A stretch of 61,470 nt of DNA from Pseudomonadota bacterium (GTDB lineage Bacteria; Pseudomonadota; Alphaproteobacteria; Sphingomonadales; Sphingomonadaceae): contig JAJYQP010000042.1 in the NCBI GenBank assembly GCA_021794525.1, positions 1-61,470 of the forward strand. Direction: 5' to 3'. The notes under the pieces were generated by a model. That model did no database searches, was not told where the DNA came from, and was given only the letters and a program-made list of their open reading frames with translations. Shown in pieces: positions 1 through 8,245 of this stretch. Each line of letters opens with the position of its first letter. Within the stretch, counting starts at the first letter, position 1. The translations under genes were made by a program, and so were the position numbers.

Positions 1-283
1 GCGGCTCGTCCGCATTCGGGATCTCAGCGAATGCGGGCTCAGACTGGCGCTGCCCAAGGCGACCCCCGTGGGTGCCGTTCTCAGGATCAGGCTGCCGGGC
101 GACCCCAGGTGGCTTGCCGCGCGGGTGGTCTGGTGGGCTAACGGAACGGCCGGCATTGCTTTCACGCGGGCTATCGACATCCCCCGGGTCCCAGGACTGA
201 AGCGGCATATCGGCGGGAGGGATATTCGCTTCGAGCCCACGCCATCATCGTCAGCAGAACCGTCGAAACGCAATGCCGGATGA
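1..283 (+). CDS. PilZ domain protein, C-terminal fragment (5' end outside the window)
   Basis: The open frame enters from the left edge and ends at the TGA at 281-283. The visible peptide has the PilZ pattern: an R-x-x-D-L-S-x-x-G strand (RIRDLSECGLRLAL) followed by an LPG turn and a W-x-A-x-V-V-W hairpin. PilZ domains bind cyclic di-GMP. The GTG at 68 would be an internal start that removes the conserved DLSxxG strand, so the gene must begin upstream of base 1. The tail after about residue 75 is polar and low in complexity. A terminator follows directly. The neighbouring GGDEF-EAL gene suits a c-di-GMP role, but this fragment does not show which process it controls. Confidence 0.75.
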   Translation, partial: RLVRIRDLSECGLRLALPKATPVGAVLRIRLPGDPRWLAARVVWWANGTAGIAFTRAIDIPRVPGLKRHIGGRDIRFEPTPSSSAEPSKRNAG

Positions 284-316
284 AAAAAGCCACCATATGA
301 CAGGGTGGCTTTCTCG
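284..316 (+). terminator. Rho-independent terminator after the PilZ gene
   Basis: A perfect 9-bp stem (AAAGCCACC at 286-294 pairing with GGTGGCTTT at 304-312) is preceded by an A run and followed by TTTCTC. It lies directly behind the stop codon of the PilZ gene. Confidence 0.7.
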
Positions 317-769
317 ATGGCGCGGCGCGCTGGATAATCACAACGAATATGTGTCGCCGTTTGCCCTACCCTTGCAACGCCTTAGGCCGCTGCTCTTCGC
401 TAATCACCGCCGCATCTGCGCTTAGACGCTACTGTTTACGGCGAAAGGCGAGCCGATACAGATGGTCCGCTTTGTGAAGGAAGCGGGCAACAAGCGAACT
501 CGCAGCGACCTTTGAAGGCAGCCTCGCGCCGAGCCGCCGGTGTTACAGCGGGTCTGAAATAACCGGACATGCGGCAGACAGTTACATCGCTGAGCGGCAC
601 GACGCTTGGCGGAGGATGGCCGATCGGAGGGTTTTGGGAATAGCTAGCGCAGCGCCTCGACAGCGGCGATAAGTCAACCCATCAAGGTGTCGCACTCCAG
701 CTCCCATGCGGGCGGCTCTGATGAGTAGTCTTTGGTGAAGCCGCTATGACGAAAAAACCTAGCAAAACA
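317..769. other. Non-coding stretch with no recognisable gene
   Basis: I see no convincing gene here. Short open frames lack codon bias and a ribosome binding site. The stretch presumably holds the promoter of the GGDEF-EAL gene. Confidence 0.5.
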
Positions 770-784
770 TTAACCGGTATTTAG
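770..784 (+). promoter_or_regulatory. Possible CtrA-type site upstream of the GGDEF-EAL gene
   Basis: TTAA-N7-TTAG at 770-784 matches the alphaproteobacterial CtrA consensus TTAA-N7-TTAA at 7 of 8 positions. It lies about 20 bp before the first possible start codon. CtrA commonly controls c-di-GMP and cell-cycle genes. A single short match can arise by chance. Confidence 0.3.
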
Positions 785-804
785 ATCAGCAATGTCATAT
801 TTCT

Positions 805-3138
805 GTGATGCGCGCGTGGATGAGAAACATGGCAGGCCGTGTCTACACGCTCCGTCGGAACGCCGGCGAGGATCAGGACGTCCCCACGGAAGTGCGTAGC
901 CGCCTAGTGGCGTCGCTTTTCGAGCGGCGGGATTCAATCGTAAACGGCGGCGTCGCAGGGATCCTCGTCGGTGCGATCGTTGCGTTTACGGATGCTGGAA
1001 CTTGGGCGATCTGGTGGCTCGCAGCCCACACCGTCCTTTTTGTGGCTCGGGTCGTTCATCTCACTCGCTTCAACCGGCGCGCCCAACCCGATCCGCTCGT
1101 CGAAGCGCCACGCTTTGCCATCGGTGGTATCGCGTCAGCGTTGCTCTGGGGACTGTTGGGAGGCCTGTCGCTGCTGCTACTGGACGATGCAGTGCTGCAA
1201 CTGGCAGTCGTTATCACCGCTAGCGGAGTCGCAGGCGGCACCGCGTCGCGCAATGCCGGCCATCCGGCGCTCGCCAAGGTGCAGGTGGCAGCTACTTTGA
1301 TACCAACCGCCCTTGGAGCGCTGGCGCGGGGGGAGCCTCTGTATTTGTTCGTAGCGATGCTGTGCCTGCTCCATGTACACAGCCTCGTGAGCCTCGTGAC
1401 CCGCCTCTACGCCGATGCGCTGACGCTTCTGCTCACATCGCGCGAGCGCGCGATGATGGCGGAAGCACTTGCACGCCAGAACGAGCGGTTCGAGGCGGCG
1501 CTCGACAATATGAGCCATGGCCTGTGCATGTTTGACTCCGAGCACCGCGTTATCGTCCACAACCGCCGCTACCTTGAACTCTTTGGTCACAGCGACGACG
1601 CTGTGACCCCGGGCACGTCGCTGCGAGATCTGTTTGCGCGCGCCACCGAGGGTACCGACCGGGACCCGGAGGAAGTGTTCAGCTTCGTCCGAGCAGAGCT
1701 GGCGACGCAAGGCCGCGCTGAGCTCGAGCACGACTTGGGCGAGAGCACCTTGGCCATCACTTACAATGCTTTGCCGAGTGGCGGCACGGTCGCGGTTTAT
1801 GCCGACGTCACCGAACGCCGCCGCAACGAGGCGCACCTCTCTTTTCTGGCGCGTCACGATACGCTAACTGGCCTGCCCAATCGGAGACAATTCACCGATG
1901 CTGTCGAGCAGGCCCTTTCAGGCGATGCCGAGGGAGTAGAGGCGACTGCGGTTTTCTGCCTCGACCTCGATCGTTTCAAAGCTGTCAACGACACGCTCGG
2001 CCACCCAGCTGGTGACTCGCTGTTGTGCATGGTTGCCGCGCGTCTGCGGGACGAAGTGGGCAACGAAGGATTGCTAGCCCGCTTCGGCGGCGACGAGTTC
2101 GCGGTGCTCGCGGAGCGGATGAGCCAGCCCGCGGCCAGTGCGCTCGCGGAGCGCATCCTCGCCGCCCTGAGCCGGCCCTACGTGCTCGACGGGCAGCAGG
2201 CGGTGATCGGCGCCAGTATAGGCATCGCATTTGCAGCGGCCGGGGAAAGCGATCAGGACACACTGATCAAAAACGCCGACTTGGCGCTCTACCGCAGCAA
2301 GGCCGACGGCAAAGGGACGTGGCGCTTCTTCGACCCAATTATGGGAATCGAGGCGCATTGCCGGCGGCTACTCGAGATCGATCTGAGAGAGGCGTTCGCC
2401 AACGGCGATCTTGAACTTCACTATCAGCCATGCGTCGATCTCGCGTCGGGCCGGGCGATCGCTTGTGAAGCGCTCCTGCGCTGGCGGCACCCGAGCAGGG
2501 GCCTGATCTATCCGGAGTCGTTCATCGGCTTGGCTGAGGAAGTGGGCCTGATGGTGCCGATCGGCGAGTGGGTGCTGCGCCAGGCTTGTGCGCAGGCCAT
2601 GTGCTGGCCCGAGCCGCTGCGTGTCGCTGTCAACGTCTCGGCCGTACAGTTTCGGGCCCACACGCTAGTTCCGGCCGTGGTGTCAGCCCTCGCGACTTCA
2701 GGCCTGCCCGCGGAGAGGCTTGAATTGGAGATCACCGAGACCGCGCTGATCGAAGATGAGGTGGCGACGCTGAGGGCCCTAAAGCAACTCCGGGAACTCG
2801 GAGTGCGGATCGCGATGGACGATTTCGGGACCGGCTATTCGTCACTGTCCTATCTGCGTTCTTTCCCCTTCGATCGCATCAAGATTGACCAATCGTTCGT
2901 CGGTGAGGTCGCCGCGGCTGCTGAGTGCCTGGCGATCGTGAAGGCCGTGGCCGGCCTCGGCTCCAGCCTCGGCATCGCAGTAACTGCCGAAGGCGTCGAA
3001 ATGGAGGATCAGCTCGATTCTGTCCGCGCTGCAGGCTGTGCGGAGGCGCAGGGCTATTTGATTAGCTTGCCGCTGGATACTTGTGAGCTCAACCGGTACC
3101 TTGCCAAGGGCGGCCAGCGGCTTACCTGCGCCGTTTGA
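805..3138 (+). CDS. Membrane-bound GGDEF-EAL protein with PAS sensor (cyclic di-GMP turnover)
   Basis: A 777-aa protein. Residues about 45-205 form five or six hydrophobic segments, followed by a PAS-like domain (about 225-340, with DNMSHGLCMFD). A GGDEF domain follows, with an intact GGDEF motif at 428-432, and then an EAL domain with EAL at 555-557 and the DDFGTGYSSL loop. The diguanylate cyclase and phosphodiesterase motifs both look intact, so it could be bifunctional or have one domain regulating the other. The start is uncertain: GTG at 805, ATG at 808 and ATG at 820 are all in frame and none has a strong ribosome binding site. It stands alone after a long intergenic stretch, and the PilZ gene upstream is a possible effector partner. 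Confidence 0.93.
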   Translation: MMRAWMRNMAGRVYTLRRNAGEDQDVPTEVRSRLVASLFERRDSIVNGGVAGILVGAIVAFTDAGTWAIWWLAAHTVLFVARVVHLTRFNRRAQPDPLVEAPRFAIGGIASALLWGLLGGLSLLLLDDAVLQLAVVITASGVAGGTASRNAGHPALAKVQVAATLIPTALGALARGEPLYLFVAMLCLLHVHSLVSLVTRLYADALTLLLTSRERAMMAEALARQNERFEAALDNMSHGLCMFDSEHRVIVHNRRYLELFGHSDDAVTPGTSLRDLFARATEGTDRDPEEVFSFVRAELATQGRAELEHDLGESTLAITYNALPSGGTVAVYADVTERRRNEAHLSFLARHDTLTGLPNRRQFTDAVEQALSGDAEGVEATAVFCLDLDRFKAVNDTLGHPAGDSLLCMVAARLRDEVGNEGLLARFGGDEFAVLAERMSQPAASALAERILAALSRPYVLDGQQAVIGASIGIAFAAAGESDQDTLIKNADLALYRSKADGKGTWRFFDPIMGIEAHCRRLLEIDLREAFANGDLELHYQPCVDLASGRAIACEALLRWRHPSRGLIYPESFIGLAEEVGLMVPIGEWVLRQACAQAMCWPEPLRVAVNVSAVQFRAHTLVPAVVSALATSGLPAERLELEITETALIEDEVATLRALKQLRELGVRIAMDDFGTGYSSLSYLRSFPFDRIKIDQSFVGEVAAAAECLAIVKAVAGLGSSLGIAVTAEGVEMEDQLDSVRAAGCAEAQGYLISLPLDTCELNRYLAKGGQRLTCAV

Positions 3139-3307
3139 CTCAGACGTGTAATGGGTGGGGAAAATATCCCCCGAAGGACCCGCAATCTGATCTCGCGCCC
3201 ATCGCCGAATCGCCGCGAAATGCAGCCGCGTGCATATAAGGTGCATGTAGCGGTCAGCGGGCCAGCCTTCTCGCCGCCGCCATCACCGCCGAAGTCGTTG
3301 AGATAAA

Positions 3308-3384
3308 TGGCGCGCCCGGAACGATTCGAACGTCCGACCCCCAGATTCGTAGTCTGGTGCTCTATCCAGCTGAGCTACGGGCGC
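3308..3384 (-). tRNA. tRNA-Arg (anticodon ACG)
   Basis: The reverse strand folds as a full 77-nt cloverleaf. It has a GCGCCCG/CGGGCGC acceptor stem, GCTCAGCTGGATAGAGC D-arm, CCAGA-CTACGAA-TCTGG anticodon arm with anticodon ACG, GTTCGAATC T-loop and an encoded CCA. ACG is deaminated to ICG and reads CGN arginine codons. Confidence 0.97.
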
Positions 3385-3430
3385 GCATCGGAGGGGGCCC
3401 AATAGGCAGGCGACGGCAACTTGGCAATAG

Positions 3431-3847
3431 CTATCCTGGGCTGCCGGAGTTCCCTGTCGGAAACATCGCCGCGCATAGGGATATGTCTAGCGGCGGGCGC
3501 GCGAGCACGTTGATTTCCTCCGGCAGCAACCATGCGATGCGCGCTCCGTCCTCCAGCGCCTGCGGCATCCCCTCCCATTCGCTTAGCGTGTAAAGCAGGA
3601 TGACAATTCCCTCTCCCGCCCCGTCGGCAAGGGTTTCCGCGAAAACAGCGGGCCGAAGATCCGCTACCTTTGCCGTGATGCCAAGCTCCTCCCGGAGCTC
3701 GCGAATCAACGCATTTCCGGGCGATTCGCCAGGCTCAACCTTGCCACCGGGAAACTCCCAAAGGCCGCCGTGATGCTTTTCCGGCGGTCGCCTGTGCATC
3801 AGCCAGCGCCCATCCGAGCGGCTCAGCGCAGCCGCCACGACGCACAT
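3431..3847 (-). CDS. mutT: NUDIX hydrolase, MutT-type 8-oxo-dGTP diphosphatase
   Basis: A 138-aa protein with a complete Nudix box: GGKVEPGE, then seven residues, then REL-EELGI (GX5EX7REUXEEXGU). Just before it is the H-x-G-G-L-W-E-F-P segment typical of MutT. MutT removes oxidised guanine nucleotides from the dNTP pool and so prevents A:T to C:G transversions. The length (E. coli MutT is about 130 aa) and the MCVVAAAL start fit the family. The gene converges on the GGDEF-EAL gene, with tRNA-Arg between. Other small NUDIX substrates cannot be excluded from sequence alone. Confidence 0.9.
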   Translation of the reverse strand: MCVVAAALSRSDGRWLMHRRPPEKHHGGLWEFPGGKVEPGESPGNALIRELREELGITAKVADLRPAVFAETLADGAGEGIVILLYTLSEWEGMPQALEDGARIAWLLPEEINVLARPPLDISLCAAMFPTGNSGSPG

Positions 3848-3954
3848 CCATGTCGGGATTTCTGCCAGTTAACTTTACCTCGACAAGACATTCTTAAGGA
3901 GCGCGGCCGTAATTCGATGCCATCAGCCTGGCACGAATGTTCGAGGGACTATCG

Positions 3955-4128
3955 ATGTTCAGATTTCTCGCAAGACTAACACGCGACGCCAAGGGCGCCA
4001 CGGCCGTCGAGTACGGGCTGATTCTCGCGCTGATTTTCGTGACCATCCTGGGCGGTGTCTCCGCCCTGGGCAACGGCGTGACCGGCTCGTGGTCGAGCCT
4101 GGCCAACACTGTGACATCAGCTGCGTGA
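3955..4128 (+). CDS. flp: Flp/Fap-type pilin, first of three
   Basis: A 57-aa type IVb prepilin: basic leader (MFRFLARLTRDAKG), then the Flp cleavage motif G/ATAVEYGLI with the conserved Glu at +5 and adjacent Tyr, then one hydrophobic helix. The prepilin peptidase cuts after the Gly and the mature subunit assembles into Tad pili for surface attachment. I chose the ATG at 3955 because GAGGG lies 7 nt before it. An in-frame ATG at 3937 would add six residues and lacks a ribosome binding site. This copy differs from the next two in leader and tail, so it is not a recent duplicate. Confidence 0.9.
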   Translation: MFRFLARLTRDAKGATAVEYGLILALIFVTILGGVSALGNGVTGSWSSLANTVTSAA

Positions 4129-4243
4129 AAGCAGTTCCGGAATTAGGATTTTTTCAATCCTTATCTGGAAAAGAGGAGTGACCCGGACCGAAGGAGACAT
4201 CGGTTCGGGTGGGGTACCGAAGACTAGACACCAGGAGACGACC

Positions 4244-4414
4244 ATGAAGTTCATCAAGAAGCTTGCGCGCAACGAAAAGGGCGCAACCGCCATCGAATAC
4301 GGCCTGATCGCCGCTCTGATCGCCGTCGCCGCGATCACCGCCATGCAGAGCCTCGGCAACAACCTGTCGGGCACCTTCAACAAGGTGTCGGCCAACATGA
4401 CCGCCAGCGCCTAA
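4244..4414 (+). CDS. flp: Flp/Fap-type pilin, second of three
   Basis: A 56-aa prepilin starting MKFIKKLARNEKG, with the motif G/ATAIEYGLI and a hydrophobic helix ending in polar residues. AGGAGA sits about 7 nt before the ATG, and longer in-frame starts have none. It is nearly identical to the third copy (4581-4751), so these two arose by duplication. A stem-loop terminator follows. Mature subunits would be pilins of a Tad pilus. No Tad assembly genes (cpaA-F, tadB/C) are present in this window. Confidence 0.92.
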   Translation: MKFIKKLARNEKGATAIEYGLIAALIAVAAITAMQSLGNNLSGTFNKVSANMTASA

Positions 4415-4436
4415 TCAGCGTCAGGTCAGGCGAACG

Positions 4437-4470
4437 GAAGCGGCGGGGGAAACCTCGCCGCTTTTGTTTT
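4437..4470 (+). terminator. Terminator after the second Flp gene
   Basis: A GC-rich hairpin (AGCGGCG pairing with CGCCGCT) is followed by TTTTGTTTTG. It lies 22 nt behind the pilin stop codon. Confidence 0.75.
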
Positions 4471-4580
4471 GCCCGGATTTCCGCCTTTACTCGATCTTCA
4501 CCAATCTGGACGATACTGCGATGGGCTTGACCAGTTATTCGTTTGGCCAAGCACTTTGACGGATCTCAGGGAGGCTGGTT

Positions 4581-4751
4581 ATGAAGTTCCTCAAGAAGCT
4601 TGTTCGCGACGAGAAGGGTGCAACGGCCATCGAATACGGGCTGATCGCCGCACTGATCGCGGTTGCCGCTATCACTGCCATGCAGAGCCTCGGCAACAAT
4701 CTCTCCGCCACGTTCAACTCGGTTTCGGCGAACATGGCGGCTGGCGCCTGA
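4581..4751 (+). CDS. flp: Flp/Fap-type pilin, third of three
   Basis: A 56-aa prepilin read directly from the DNA: MKFLKKLVRDEKG, then G/ATAIEYGLIAAL and a helix like that of the second copy. AGGGAGG lies about 8 nt before the ATG. It differs from the second copy at only a handful of residues (leader, and NSVSANMAAGA against NKVSANMTASA). It has its own strong terminator, so it is probably a separate transcription unit. Confidence 0.92.
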   Translation: MKFLKKLVRDEKGATAIEYGLIAALIAVAAITAMQSLGNNLSATFNSVSANMAAGA

Positions 4752-4774
4752 TACTTCAATTCAGGCACATTTAT

Positions 4775-4807
4775 GAGCGGCGGAGGCGACTCCGCCGCTC
4801 TTAGTTT
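4775..4807 (+). terminator. Terminator after the third Flp gene
   Basis: A perfect 11-bp stem (GAGCGGCGGAG / CTCCGCCGCTC) with a GCGA tetraloop is followed by TTAGTTT. It lies between the converging pilin and M48 protease genes and could serve both. Confidence 0.85.
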
Positions 4808-4813
4808 GCGGCG

Positions 4814-6304
4814 TTAACGGCCGTAGGTGACGATCTTCACCTTCTGACCCGCCGTGAGTCGGTCAGTGGACCTCAGCCCGTTGAGCACGCGGAAGCGTTC
4901 CACTTTCGCATTCGAATAGGCCATCCGGCTTGCCAGCGATTCGACGGTGTCGGACGGTCGGACCGTCACGACGTCGATCACCCGCGGGACGACCCGGGCT
5001 GCCTCTGCCGACGAGATGCGTCGCATCGAACCATACATCGAATTGAACACGTTCCCGCGACCGGCCGCGGTGATCGCCTGGAAATGGAACGCCCGGTCGT
5101 TCGCGAACTGGAAGGCGAAAACTGTGACATCCACCTGACCGCGGTTCGTGTTGGCCCGCGCCGTGGCATAGGCAGCCGGAATCCCGTTTACCGTGGTCCG
5201 CTGGATCGCCGAGGGCTGGAGCGACGCGTTCTGGCCGGCGATGCGCTGGAAGGCGCTGGCGATGTAGGTTTCCAGATTGCCGTTGAACGGCGCCGTCGTC
5301 AGCTGTGCCTGCCCGTTCTGGCCATTGATGCTCACCGCAGTGGTCCCATTGACCATGTAGAAGCCGTTCGGAGCGGTGAACGCGAGCATCAGCTCGGGAT
5401 GGATGAACTGCTGTCCTTCGATCACGCCCTGCTTCGGATCGTCACCGTAGAGCAGGCCATCGATCCGGGTGAGGAAAGTGTCCCGATTGGTGAGGCCAGT
5501 GCGATTCCCCGCATATCGATTCGCGGTAGAAACGCGGCTCGCCGGGTCGGGGTGGGTCGAGGCCCACGCCGGCACGGTCGCATCGCCGCGTCCCTGCAGG
5601 CGTGCGTCGAGGCTGTTCTGCAACGCCAGGCTGTTTAGCACCGTCGCCATGGCGTGGGGATCGTATCCCGCCTTGACCAGGTAATCCTGGCCCAGCTTGT
5701 CTGCCTCCAGCTCCTGTGCGCGCGAGAACTTCAGGGTGAGGAGCTGGCTGCCCTGCTGGATGCCCTGGCTGATCGCTTGTCCTATCTGGCTGTTGCCGAG
5801 CAGGACGCCCGACAGGATCGAACCCAGCGCGCCGAGAATTGAATTCCGCTGGGCGGCCTGCTGGCGGCGCTGCGAGTGACGGGCCGCGACGTGGCCCACC
5901 TCGTGACCGAGGACGCCGGCCAGTTCCGCCTCGTTGTTCATCAGCGTGACCAGCTGGCGGGTCGTGTAGATATACCCGCCGGGGATCGCGAAGGCGTTGT
6001 TCACCGAGCTGTTCAGTGTCGCCACCTTGAACGCGTCGCGCGCATTGCCGAGGCCCGACTGCACCGCGATGTTCTTGCCGACGGTTTCGACATAGGCGGC
6101 CTGCGGGCCGGTCATCGCGCCGCCGAATTCCTGCAGGATCTGGACATTCGCCTGCGCGCCCTGCTGCGCTTCGGCCTGCGTGATCTGCTGGGTCCCCTGC
6201 GGGCGGGATTGAGCGTTGACGGTCGAACACCCGGCTATGGTGATGGCCGATAGCGAAGTCAGAAGAGCGACGCGCGACCGGCGCGTAAGACGGTTGGAGA
6301 TCAT
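4814..6304 (-). CDS. M48-family metalloprotease lipoprotein (BepA/YfgC-like) with C-terminal LysM-like segment
   Basis: A 496-aa protein. The signal peptide ends in a lipobox, IAGC with Cys at residue 26, so it should be anchored as a lipoprotein, probably facing the periplasm. The zinc site HEVGH is at 134-138 and the third ligand lies in the following E-L-E-A-D-K-L-G segment, both diagnostic of M48. The last about 50 residues (VRPSDTVESLA to LTAGQKVKIV) look like a LysM/peptidoglycan-binding repeat. E. coli BepA degrades misassembled outer-membrane proteins such as LptD, so a similar quality-control role is an inference. Downstream of accA on the same strand with about 100 bp between. Confidence 0.9.
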   Translation of the reverse strand: MISNRLTRRSRVALLTSLSAITIAGCSTVNAQSRPQGTQQITQAEAQQGAQANVQILQEFGGAMTGPQAAYVETVGKNIAVQSGLGNARDAFKVATLNSSVNNAFAIPGGYIYTTRQLVTLMNNEAELAGVLGHEVGHVAARHSQRRQQAAQRNSILGALGSILSGVLLGNSQIGQAISQGIQQGSQLLTLKFSRAQELEADKLGQDYLVKAGYDPHAMATVLNSLALQNSLDARLQGRGDATVPAWASTHPDPASRVSTANRYAGNRTGLTNRDTFLTRIDGLLYGDDPKQGVIEGQQFIHPELMLAFTAPNGFYMVNGTTAVSINGQNGQAQLTTAPFNGNLETYIASAFQRIAGQNASLQPSAIQRTTVNGIPAAYATARANTNRGQVDVTVFAFQFANDRAFHFQAITAAGRGNVFNSMYGSMRRISSAEAARVVPRVIDVVTVRPSDTVESLASRMAYSNAKVERFRVLNGLRSTDRLTAGQKVKIVTYGR

Positions 6305-6402
6305 GATCTGTTCCTTCCCTGCGCGGCCCCAACCGCCGGCGCGTTAGTGTCTGTGGTCAGGAAACAGCGTGCCGGGGGTTTGAGTTCCCGGCGCGGGCGT
6401 GA

Positions 6403-7347
6403 TCAGCCCGCCATGAGAAGAAAGCGTTCCTCTCGCATCCGGATGAGTTCGCTGGAGGATTTGCCGGACAGTCGGTCCAGCTCCTCGCCGATCGCCTCGC
6501 CCAGGGTCACAGCGGTCGCGGCCGGGTTGCGATGCGCGCCGCCCGCCGGTTCAGCAACGATGCGGTCGATCACGCCAAGCTTCAGGAGTTCAGCCGCGCT
6601 GACTTTCATGGCCTCGGCCGCTTCGGGCGCCTTCTCTGCCGTGCGCCACAGGATAGAGGCGCAGCCTTCGGGCGAAATGACCGAATAGACCGCGTGTTCG
6701 AGCATCAGAACGCGTTCGGCACTGGCGAGCGCCACGGCGCCGCCGGACCCGCCCTCGCCCACGATCACCGCCACCATCGGGACGGGGAGTGCAAGGCACG
6801 CCTCGGTGGAACGGGCGATCGCCTCTGCCTGTCCGCGTTCCTCCGCCTCGATCCCGGGAAACGCGCCCGAGGTGTCGACCAGGGTCACGACCGGGAGGCC
6901 GAAGCGTCCCGCCATTTCCATGAGGCGGATCGCCTTCCGGTACCCTTCGGGCTTGCCCATCCCGAAATTGTGCCGGATCCGGCTGGCGGTATCGCTTCCC
7001 TTCTCGTGCCCGATGAGCATCACCTTGCGGTCCCCGAGCCGCGCGAACCCGCCCAGGATCGCCTGGTCGTCGCCATAGCTCCGATCCCCGCCCAGCGGCA
7101 GGAATTCCTCGAAGGCAAGCTCTACGTAGTCGCGGAAATGCGGTCGCGCGGGGTGCCGCGCCACCTGGGTCTTCTGCCACGGTGTGAGCCCGGCATAGGT
7201 GCGCTGGAGCAATTCTGCGCTCTTGGTTTCGAGCTTTGCGATTTCCGCCGAGATGTCGACCTCGTCGCCGGCCGAGGCGGCGCGAAGCTCCGCAATGCGC
7301 TGTTCGAGTTCGGCGACCGGCTTTTCGAAATCGAGGTAGGTTTGCAT
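6403..7347 (-). CDS. accA: Acetyl-CoA carboxylase carboxyltransferase subunit alpha
   Basis: A 314-aa protein with the AccA start [18 protein letters not shown], the [10 protein letters not shown] segment and the carboxyltransferase core ([40 protein letters not shown]). With AccD it transfers CO2 from carboxybiotin to acetyl-CoA to give malonyl-CoA, the first step of fatty-acid synthesis. Length matches the family (E. coli 319 aa). It follows xerD by 9 bp and is probably co-transcribed with it. accB, accC and accD are not in this window. Confidence 0.97.
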   Translation of the reverse strand: MQTYLDFEKPVAELEQRIAELRAASAGDEVDISAEIAKLETKSAELLQRTYAGLTPWQKTQVARHPARPHFRDYVELAFEEFLPLGGDRSYGDDQAILGGFARLGDRKVMLIGHEKGSDTASRIRHNFGMGKPEGYRKAIRLMEMAGRFGLPVVTLVDTSGAFPGIEAEERGQAEAIARSTEACLALPVPMVAVIVGEGGSGGAVALASAERVLMLEHAVYSVISPEGCASILWRTAEKAPEAAEAMKVSAAELLKLGVIDRIVAEPAGGAHRNPAATAVTLGEAIGEELDRLSGKSSSELIRMREERFLLMAG

Positions 7348-7356
7348 CGCGCGGCG

Positions 7357-8244
7357 CTAGTCCCTGCGGCGAGTGCGCGCAAGCGGATGGCGCTCGTTCA
7401 CCAGCGCGACGAGACGCTGGGCGTCGACATGGGTGTATATCTGGGTCGTCGCGATATCGGCATGGCCGAGCAGGGTCTGGAGAACGCGCAGGTCCGCCCC
7501 GCCCTCCAGCAAATGGGTGGCAAAGGCGTGGCGCAGCACGTGCGGGCTGACCTTCGCCGGATCCAGCCCCGCCCGCGCACTGGCGGCCTTGAGAAGCTGG
7601 AACAACCGGACGCGCGTGAGATGCCTCTCGCGGCCTGGGAACAGGTGACGCCCGCCCGCCGGCCGCACCGACAACCAGCGGCTGAGTGCGTGGCGCGCGC
7701 GGCGGCTCACCGGGACCATTCGGGTGACGCCGCCCTTGCCCGTGATCGTCAGGAAAGGCGCATCGCGCGGTACGGCGGCGAGTGGCAGCGAGATCAGCTC
7801 ACTGGCGCGCAGGCCGGAGCCGTAGAGCAGCTCGACAAGCGCCAGCAATCTCAGGGCGGCAGGGTCGTCCGACGCGGCTTCCTCTTCGAGCCTAGCGAAT
7901 AGGTGCTCAACGTCGGCATGACTCAGGATCTTGGGCAAGGGCCGCCGCGTGGCAGCGCGCGGCAAAGCGTGGCTGGGATCATCTCCGCGCAACCGTTCGT
8001 CCACCAGGAACCCATAGAACTGACGCAGTGCAGAGGCCTTGCGTGCAGCGCTCGCGGGGGCAAGCGCGGCCCAGCGCTGCTTCAGGATGCCGAGATCGTC
8101 CGGGCCGGCGTTCGCGAGATCGGGAATCCAGCCCGCCGCCTGTTCGAGGTCGCGGCGATAGGCGGCGACGGTGTTGGTTGCCGCACCCCGCTCCGCCGCG
8201 AGCATGGCCAGGAACGCCTCGATCGCGGATCCGGCAGCGCTCAA
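7357..8244 (-). CDS. xerD: Site-specific tyrosine recombinase XerD
   Basis: A 295-aa recombinase. An N-terminal SAM-like core-binding domain (about 1-90) is followed by a catalytic domain with the Arg in GSGLRASELI, H-x-L-R-H in HVLRHAFATHLL, the LGHADIATTQIYTHV segment and the nucleophilic Tyr. With XerC it resolves chromosome dimers at dif during division. Length and the lack of any nearby integrase-type neighbours favour the housekeeping XerD over a phage integrase. The start is TTG at 8242-8244, one base after the stop of the upstream 622-aa gene, so translation is probably coupled. Confidence 0.93.
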   Translation of the reverse strand: MSAAGSAIEAFLAMLAAERGAATNTVAAYRRDLEQAAGWIPDLANAGPDDLGILKQRWAALAPASAARKASALRQFYGFLVDERLRGDDPSHALPRAATRRPLPKILSHADVEHLFARLEEEAASDDPAALRLLALVELLYGSGLRASELISLPLAAVPRDAPFLTITGKGGVTRMVPVSRRARHALSRWLSVRPAGGRHLFPGRERHLTRVRLFQLLKAASARAGLDPAKVSPHVLRHAFATHLLEGGADLRVLQTLLGHADIATTQIYTHVDAQRLVALVNERHPLARTRRRD

Positions 8245-8245
8245 G

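Noticed and set aside
7357..8244. Phage or island integrase
   Set aside because: Length, XerD-like motifs and linkage to accA indicate the housekeeping recombinase; no attachment site or element genes nearby.
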